The notes under the pieces were generated by a model. It saw nothing but the letters and a program-made list of their open reading frames with translations, had not been told where the DNA came from and ran no database searches. From Trachelipus rathkii (lineage: Eukaryota; Arthropoda; Malacostraca; Isopoda; Trachelipodidae), in NCBI GenBank assembly GCA_015478945.1, contig JABUQX010053260.1, positions 42,501 to 70,000 of the forward strand: a stretch of DNA of 27,500 nt, written 5' to 3'. The position numbers and the translations under genes were made by a program. Shown here in pieces: positions 19,861 through 27,500 of the stretch (positions are counted from its first letter, which is position 1; every line of letters begins with the position of its first letter).

Positions 19861-22800
19861 TATGCGGTAATAAAAGAAAAGAAAAAAGAAAGAATATATT
19901 TATATATAACTTTATTATATATTAATGTATTATAAATTAGAGAACGAAACTTAACATCATTGTTATAGGTTGAAAATGTTATTGTTTGCTTTATAGATGT
20001 ATGACAGAAATCGCATTTAGTGAAGGTGATCTGTCAACGTGGTACAGACTCTGACGTGAAGAATATTTTTTAAAATTTATACCAATCACATTCGAAATTG
20101 TTGCAAAAATTTACTCAGTGGGATTTTATCATATAATATCTATTATTATACCTATATATATATTTTATCCTTTGTCCTTATATTATTTGATTTATTATTG
20201 CATATATTATTTATTATTATACTTATTGATTTAATGTTAATAGTGGAGTCTTAGTTTTGTTTAATATAATATATATTGTATTTAATTATTATAATTATGT
20301 CATATTTAATAATAAATATAAATAGTAATTTATACCTCTAATATTAATAGTATGCATTTACTTTAGATCTCATGTATTTATTGATATTTTATTATCATAT
20401 CCTTCAATGATTTATTCATTTATAAATTGATGTATAAGATTATATTAACTTATTATTTATATAATTATTATAATTATATATAATATATATATATAGTTAT
20501 TTATCTAGATTTATGTATATGACTCAGATAATTAAAATATCTCTATTTTGAATTATTAATATATTATTAATTGCTATTATTATTCAGTATTATAATTATT
20601 ATTGCATTAAGTATATTATATAATGTATGATATATTGATATTATTAATTATTATTTTGATTTTATTAATATTATAAATTTTAATGTAAAAACTTAAAATA
20701 TTTTTACTCTTTATCTAATTAAATATTATATGAATTCTTTAGTTAAATATAGAATCTCTCCCTAATAAAACGCCATACTTAAATAAAGATGAAATAAATA
20801 CACACACATACTCATACCTACGTACACACAGATACACATCAATTACATTATTTGCCGCTACCGTAGGCACCTCAATGTAATAATAATTATATATTATCAT
20901 TATATATATACATAAATTAATATAATATAATTAATTTCGTACTATATACACTTATAATAATATATATATAATATATTATATCTTGTGTAAGTGGTTGTAT
21001 AATTGTATATTCTATTATTTAATTGTATTTCATTATGTTCGTAAAGGATTAGATTTAAAAGTTCCATTTAGAGATATTCATTTTATACTTAACGATTTAT
21101 TAATTCATTTACTCTTCTTAATATTCTGCTCCTTCTCCATCGTCTCGATGTGATAATGGTTGCCCTTCATGAACATCACTCTTTAAAGTTATCATTAATT
21201 TGTTCGAAGAGTAACATACGGATTTTATATGCAAAAATAAAATATGTGGTGATTTATTAAACATAAGAGCGTCAAGTAAATCATTACATATGACTTTACT
21301 TCCCTTCTATTTAACAAAATATAATGTACCAATATCAAAATATCTACCACTATAATTAAAAGCTTATCCTATACATAAAATTATATATATAAAATACAAA
21401 TATATGAGACAATGAAATGTTAATTTTGTTACTAATTTCAAGAAATGTATCAAATGCTTATCCTATTATCTGCATCATCATGTTAATTAATTCTGGTGCT
21501 ATAAATGAAATGCAGATTAGTAATTCATCTAAGATACAGTACTCAACTCATCTATTGAACAAGCTATAATTCATCATCCAATTACTATCTGATATGCTTA
21601 ATTCCTATAGCATGCTATGGCATAGTCATATTAAAAGAGAGTATGTAATTACTCAATTTACTTCTGATAATTTACCTTAATTTATGTGATCTCACTTATA
21701 ATGATATGTAATCTTGCTACCATTAAACATATATTCATTATTCTATCTATGTGATTGGTCTCACGACTTGAGTGAGAAGTGTTAAATTTTTTAATTAAAA
21801 TATCATGTATAACTAAATAAATTCATTATTAAATAAGTTATAATATATATAATTGTTCAATTAAACATGTAAATTCCAACTAATATGACTCTCATCTATT
21901 CATTATTTTATTAATTTATCATCAATTAATTATCTTGAATTCGATTTCACTATTTTTCAAGTTTTATGGACCTTTAATTAATACGTCCATTAACTGTTAG
22001 ATGTTCCAAGTAGTATGTTGAGTTTGAAAAACCATAAAGTATAAATTCTCGTTAACTGTAAATTCCAATTATTGTATGTCCTCAGATGAGAGGACTTTAT
22101 AGTTAATAAGCGGTGTGTTATCATAAACATTGCGGCAGAATACAGTGAAATCTAACCACTTTAGGTATTAATAAATCATAAGGTATAAAAATTGTTGCTT
22201 CCTCTCCATATTCATTGTGCGCCAGATAACATATAATATCAACAAAGTATTGTAAATTTGTGTTTATTACCAAGGAGTTATCTAGATTGGTACAATAATG
22301 AGGAAATCTGGGTAAATATCATATAATTTATTGTGGGTGAGATTAATAATAAATATGTAATAGCTTTGTTAAGTACGGATATAGTTTAAATTATCATTTA
22401 TCCATTGATCTAAGAGTTATAGTTATAACTCACTTATAATATTTTTATCTGTAAAAGATTTACATCTACACATAAATATAGAATTAGTAGAGTATAATCA
22501 TATAATGTTATTAGTGATATTCGAGTTATTAGTGATTATTTGTTAAATATTATATTATAAGATCTGGTGAAGATATTCACTCCATAATATTTCAATTCGT
22601 TAAGTTTCTACAAGATACAATTATCTTGATACTGATATAGATATATATATTAAGGTTTTTAAGCATATTTTTATATATATATATTTACCCTAATTTTTAA
22701 TGTGATTTTTGCAATTGTTTTCAATGAAAATTAGTGATTAACTTAGACTCTCTGTTCTCTACATGTGCTTTGATGTAACTAATTGTGCTCTGATAATAAT

Positions 22801-22900
22801 GTCATAATAGTATTGGCAATTCCTGCTGTAATAACCTATAATTTGGCAGTATCGCGCGAGTTAAGAAATGGTGACTGTGTAGTCACAAACAGAAGTTCCA
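19861..22900. other. AT-rich spacer, no gene
   Basis: A/T dominates from about 20130 to 21010, with TA and TTA runs. From 21040 to 22900 there is more complex single-copy DNA with frequent stops in all frames. A 6-bp hairpin lies at 22078-22095 and another GTGACT/AGTCAC hairpin at about 22871-22886. I see no coding region or RNA gene. Confidence 0.6.
22078..22095 (+). terminator. Small hairpin followed by TTTAT
   Basis: GTCCTC (22078-22083) pairs perfectly with GAGGAC (22090-22095) across a 6-base loop and is followed by TTTAT. It has the outline of a weak intrinsic terminator, but no gene lies upstream. A chance hairpin is the more likely explanation. Confidence 0.15.
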
Positions 22901-22919
22901 GACCTTCAGTGAGAGGAAT

Positions 22920-23220
22920 TATTTAAACTATGAATCCTCGCTAAGACTAACACTAAAGCAATACATGATATAACTATGTCCTATCAGAACAACTAACACT
23001 CAAAACATCAAAAATAATATTCTCACATATAACCTTATATATCCTTATCTGTTTGGTCTGTCTCTCTGATCGTCAAAACTCACCACTTTAAACAACTATC
23101 AACTAGTCTCTTTTTTTCATATTATAGGATTATATCGTGGTATAAAACATTAGTTTTATACATATAATTCCATGACCTTAATTTTCACTTGAGTGTATTG
23201 TACTAATAATTAGCTTAGAC
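22920..23220 (+). other. Short C-rich patch
   Basis: Positions 22981-23040 contain 14 C to 1 G, and 23041-23100 also favour C. This is a smaller counterpart of the 9.1-13.1 kb arm and lies left of the second AT-rich core. No gene is visible. Confidence 0.6.
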
Positions 23221-23229
23221 TACTTATAT
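23221..23229 (-). promoter_or_regulatory. ATATAAGTA nonamer facing the small C-rich patch
   Basis: TACTTATAT on +, hence ATATAAGTA on minus, pointing left into the C-rich patch. The placement repeats that of the copy at 13112-13120. It is suggestive only because of the parallel arrangement. Confidence 0.15.
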
Positions 23230-24666
23230 AAACTTGTATTTGAGAAAGGGATTATAATATTCTACATTCTATACTCCTAGTAAGTGTCACGATTTTTAAA
23301 AGCCACTAAGTTACATATTTTAGCTGTTATAGCGGTGATCAACATTCTCTACTATCATATACTTAAATGTTATGCTAATTTTTATCATTATGTGTGTAAT
23401 ATTATAAGCTAGCCTGAACAGATTTATACCTATCTATTAATACAAGACATTATAATAGGAATGGGTAATTATAAAAGTGTGATCCAGGTGACTAGGTGGA
23501 GTTTTCATTCATTATCATATAAATACATAACCTTAATACGTGACCTAGATATATTTTTCAGTGTACTAATTTCATTCACAGCATACATGCATCACTAATT
23601 ACGTGTAGTTATTATTTGAGCTAGTATATATCTGAATAGAGAACGCACTTATTAAGTCATTCGAGGGAAGACTTGAGCTTCTTGAACGATTAGATGTTAG
23701 ATGCATAAGTCCTATCCCAGTAGGAACATTAACTAGTTTAGACCAGAGCGTAAATAAACTAAAAACCCTAAAACAGCTACTCTAACTGTTTTCACTAAAT
23801 ACTCACATAATTACATTAATTCAAGATATGAATTTTCGTAATATAGGAGATAACGTAATGTGGAGTAACATCAGGTACAACTATTTGAACGGTAATAGTA
23901 TATAGGCTATCTAATTTCTCTGGTAAATGACAACATGATAAATAAATATATGTCAGGGTACTTGTAAGGATTGGTTATATATATATTGATTTTATTGCCG
24001 ATGAATCGACACTCATGCAATATGCATACCTATTATAATATATGTACCTACTGTCAACCCACTTACATGTTTAACACCAGAATATTATGCTTTCAAGAAA
24101 TGCTGTATTAGATTGATCCCAATAAGTTCTCAAATCATTGTGACGCAATGTTTACGCTCTATAGTAATGTAGCTAGAATAAATTCATAATGTCTTGCATG
24201 ATATAAACAATGGCAAGAAAGGTTATATTTATTAGCTGATGATTACACATACTGTAAATCATACTTAAAAATCAATCTTGATGAAGTGATACTACTTTAT
24301 TATTTATCATTTATCTGCCTTATATCTGAGTATGAGAGCAAGGGGCAAAAGATAATGTTGAAAATAGTACTACTAGCCTACCTAATTATATGTAATTGAC
24401 ATAAATGATTATATTTTTTTTATTATTTTTTCTTTTTTTTTTTTTTTTTTATTTTATTATTATACTCCAAGTATTATAATCACCAGCCTAGCTTCAACGT
24501 AGTAGCTCCATTGGGACCTTTAGTCACCATGTGATTTAAAATATAAATACTATAAATAACACTACAACTGAAAGTGATTAATTAAATATTAATAGCAGAT
24601 ATTGAGTGACTGCACAGACGCAGGCTTAAAGTGAAGGAGATTAATTGAGTAGGAAATATAAACTAA
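23230..24666. other. AT-rich spacer with long T tract, no gene
   Basis: This is single-copy AT-rich DNA with frequent stops. It contains a T-rich tract at 24414-24456 with 18 uninterrupted T at 24433-24450, the longest homopolymer in the window. Such a run is typical of eukaryotic nuclear DNA, and it could also be the complement of a poly(A) tail of a retroposed copy inserted on the minus strand. No target-site duplication was identified. Confidence 0.6.
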
Positions 24667-27060
24667 TCAAGTAGGATGAGGAAGAGAATTTTACCATACA
24701 AAACCAGAGGTGCAGGAAAGAAAGGAGGCACCGCAGCGAACTATTCTGGAGTTGCTAATATCAAAACACAATACTCATGTGCCGACACAGCACCCCTTGT
24801 TGTATACGGAGGCGTCTTTATAAAGGTGGTTGGCAACGCGAGTGGTAAGGTAACTCTTTTGAGCTCTTTCCGTTGTACCAGCTATTGAAAAGAGATTAAA
24901 GCACCAACTATCGTCGCACCGCTCAAAAGATTAATGAAAGGTAGTCAATATCAGTCACTACTGATAGATAAAAACGACGGATATTAGCAAGTAACCTTAG
25001 ATGCGTGAACTATTGTTTTTATAAGTCTGTTTGGCCTTTGACTCGATAACCCCTATACTCTCTGACAAATTAATAAGACAACACCTTGTTGGCGTTTGAT
25101 ATTTTACTCTGGACGCTCTCCCGTCTAAAATTAAAAATGCCAGAGCTTTAGCTACATACTTACCATTACACAAGGGCGAGATGAGGTAGCCCTATGTATA
25201 TATTATAACTTGAGAGTAACTTGTTTGAATGAGTAGTGAATAATAAAGTCTACGTCTCACTTATAGTCTATATAAACTAAGAACTCCCTAGCATTACTGT
25301 AAGGGCCGCCAAGTAACTCATATTGTAAGATTGATGAGGCTTTCTACTAAAGACATTATTTATTTTGTTTTAATTAGTTAAGGCCAAGGTAGTTATTCAA
25401 TTTGTCGACAGGCAGAGTAATACGATTAATGAAACTCACTCAGATCGCTAATACTGGAAGAGTATAATTAGTAGTAAAAGTTATATATGAAGGTTATACT
25501 TTTAAGAGTGAGGAGATATTTTGAAGATAGTTGAGTTATTAAAAGAATTGATATTATCATAACATAAAGGTTTACAGATACTGTAACTACCTCACACCCG
25601 GAAATATATCTCTATATCCAGAATCACGAGAAATATAGAATCGGAAAGATTAAGTTGAGAGATAAAATGTCTTAAGAAGTTAAAAGATGAGGGTGAAAGC
25701 AGTGAAATTGAATTGAGTTGATAAGTATGAAGGGTATCCAGATAGTCATTTGGCATTAATATGAGTAGTAATATATATATAGTAAGTTTGTGAGTGAATT
25801 ATTTGTGCAGGTGAGAAGATCTAATGAAAAGTAAGGATAATATAAAGTAGGAGATATAAACAGAACCCTGAGGTAAACTCACACTATTGATAATCAGAAA
25901 AAGAAGAAGAAGTTCGGCCCATTTACAACAACTCAGAGTACCGAATTATGAGCGATTTTGAGAATAGTAAAAAACTAGACATAAGTAGCTCAAAAGAGTG
26001 AGAAGGTAAAACTCAAATGGATGAGGGAGCTGTGAGTGAGAGGCTACGCAGAATGACGTACATACCCGGTCAGAGTGCTTCCGGACTTAATCGTTCAACA
26101 CAACGTCGTTTTAAACTCAGACTCGGATGCGCAAGGTCTCACCCGTAGTTCCTAACTGAGGACGGTGAAAAACCATAAAACTACTCACGATGAGTTAAAA
26201 TTAGGAAATATATAACCAATCTGTCAGATGAATGATTCACGGAATAACAGCCTCTCGCAAATCTCCTGTACCTGGCGGATGTCAGGGAAAGAGAAGAATG
26301 AAGATTCCGATAGTAAGGATGGTTACATACATAAGAAGTTGAGATATAGAGGTAAGAAGGGTTTCTAAAGAATCTTACTAGAACACATGTGGAGATGCGT
26401 CTAATAGTGGCATGATAGTTATGGTTATCAGGATCTCTAGAGCGGAGGTGTGCTAATATTTTCGGAATAAGGATTGGAACATCTCTTGGTTTGATAGCTG
26501 TTATCATATCACTTGATGGGTTAAAGATAGTACGTTATCGTTGTCGACATGAGAGAATATTGTTTGAATAACGAAGAGGAGTATGTCACCCTCCAAAGCT
26601 ACTACTCTAACGACCTCCAATAATCGCGGGTAGGTGAAAATGCCATCCGTGTCCACCTCAACGCGAGCACTTGCCTTAACGTTCATAAAGATCTTCTAGA
26701 GAGTCATTGCACCTCGGTCCAAATGTGTCATAATCTACAGGTCTCAAAGACATAGGACACTATGGAAGAGTGGTAAGGTGAAAGTGTCAGGAAGCGAGTG
26801 CTGGCTAATGCTCCTTGAAGATCGGTCCAGTGTTATCTAGGTTAAGATAGGAAACTTTAAAAAAAAAAAGGGAGCTCTCGCCACGTTAGAGATTGCATCT
26901 TTTCTGTGTAGTCGAGAAGTTTGTTAGAACGCAGGAGCCATCATCGTAATCGTATATTACGGGCAATCACTTTTGATTAGAGAGATTGTAGATGCTCGGT
27001 CTTTTAAATTTGTGAACTACTCTTCCTATTCAAATTCTGCCCTCCTAGGAATGTGTGTGG
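24667..27060 (+). other. Second G-rich, C-poor arm
   Basis: G exceeds C over most of this stretch, for example 18 G to 3 C at 25681-25740 and 15 G to 2 C at 25801-25860. The skew is weaker and the DNA GC-richer at about 26030-26160 and 26560-26720. An 11-base A run lies at 26859-26869. Minus-strand frames at 26181-26507 and 26504-26686 are long because the + strand is poor in CTA and TCA. Only the + frame at 24676-24888 looks coding-like. Confidence 0.65.
24676..24888 (+). CDS. Hypothetical 70-residue basic frame
   Basis: ATG to TGA, in one of the less AT-rich spots of the window. G falls from about 24 codons at position 1 to 18 at position 2 and 10 at position 3, and about 34% of codons are purine-any-pyrimidine, both coding-like. 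The N-terminus is basic (MRKRILPYKTRGAGKKGG) and the middle is hydrophobic and Gly/Val-rich (APLVVYGGVFIKVVGNASG). It lies on the G-rich strand, where TAG and TGA should be common. A GGTAAGGTAA sequence near its end resembles a 5' splice site, so in nuclear DNA it could be an exon. No family is recognised. Confidence 0.35.
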   Translation: MRKRILPYKTRGAGKKGGTAANYSGVANIKTQYSCADTAPLVVYGGVFIKVVGNASGKVTLLSSFRCTSY

Positions 27061-27500
27061 GTAATGTTATGTATTAAACACCTTTTTAAAATATTTCTAA
27101 TGTTTTAAAATATATGTATGTCCTGTATAAATATTTTAATTGTTAATTTGAAATAAATGTTTATCAAACTTAATAGAAAGGACATTATTTACTATCTCAC
27201 CTAAAATTATTATTTATATATATCATATATGATTAACACTAATAATAATTATAATATATATATTATTATATATATATAATAATATATAATATATATTAAT
27301 TTATATATATAACTATATATATATATATATATATTAATATATATAATAATTAATATATATATATATATATATTAATATCAATATATATATTAATATATAT
27401 ATATATATATATATAATATTAATATTATTAATATTATTAATATTATAATTATATATATATATAATTAATATAGTGATTGTATATTATATATATTTATTAT
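27061..27500. repeat. AT-rich to (TA)n block at the window end
   Basis: AT-rich sequence passes from about 27190 into nearly pure TA and AATAT repeats that continue to the end of the window. The block matches in kind the one at the start. No gene is seen. Confidence 0.9.

Noticed and set aside
26181..26686. Minus-strand frames of 108 and 60 codons
   Set aside because: Same composition artefact in the second G-rich arm. The peptides are rich in Arg, Ser and Tyr and show no domain.
27001..27060. TATTCAAATTCTG as a possible tRNA T-arm
   Set aside because: The flanking bases do not form a five-pair stem, and no acceptor, D or anticodon arm fits. No tRNA is supported anywhere in the window.

Overview
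The window is about three-quarters A+T and almost gene-free. I found no rRNA, no tRNA, no CRISPR array, no insertion sequence and no protein that I can name with confidence. A bacterial or phage contig of this length would carry roughly 25 genes. The long (TA)n and (TTA)n tracts, a (GA)8 run, an 18-base T run and decayed reading frames instead suggest eukaryotic DNA, either AT-rich nuclear intergenic DNA or an expanded organellar genome. Three points favour an organelle: a compact GC-rich double hairpin of the kind called a GC cluster in yeast mitochondria, several copies of the ATATAAGTA nonamer, and two good reading frames interrupted mainly by TGA (Trp in most mitochondria). The absence of any known organellar gene in 27.5 kb argues against it. 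I leave the organism undecided.

Layout. Positions 1-7.4 kb are unique islands separated by (TA)n blocks. The islands at about 1.1-2.0, 3.4-3.7 and 6.4-6.9 kb are less AT-rich and contain coding-like but broken or short frames. Positions 8.1-8.4 kb hold a degenerate short tandem array, followed by an almost C-free G/T patch and a (GA)8 run. A GC-rich double hairpin lies at 9.03-9.11 kb. From 9.12 to 13.06 kb the + strand is strongly C-rich and G-poor. A TTA-rich block follows (13.1-13.6 kb), then mixed A-rich DNA. From about 14.9 to 19.9 kb the + strand is strongly G-rich and C-poor. AT-rich DNA follows (19.9-22.8 kb), then a small C-rich patch (22.9-23.1 kb), an AT-rich stretch with a long T tract (24.41-24.46 kb), and a second G-rich arm (24.6-27.0 kb). 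The window ends in (TA)n DNA.

The clearest large-scale signal is this repeated change of base skew. In single 60-base lines the C:G counts go from 19:4 (9481-9540) to 2:28 (15361-15420). A C-to-G skew switch across an AT-rich core is what a bidirectional replication origin or a divergent transcription start would produce. It recurs at about 13-15 kb, at about 23.1-24.6 kb, and in miniature at 8.40-8.43 kb.

The coding candidates listed are weak. They rest on codon-position bias and on lying in less skewed, GC-richer islands, not on recognised domains. No operon or pathway can be assigned.
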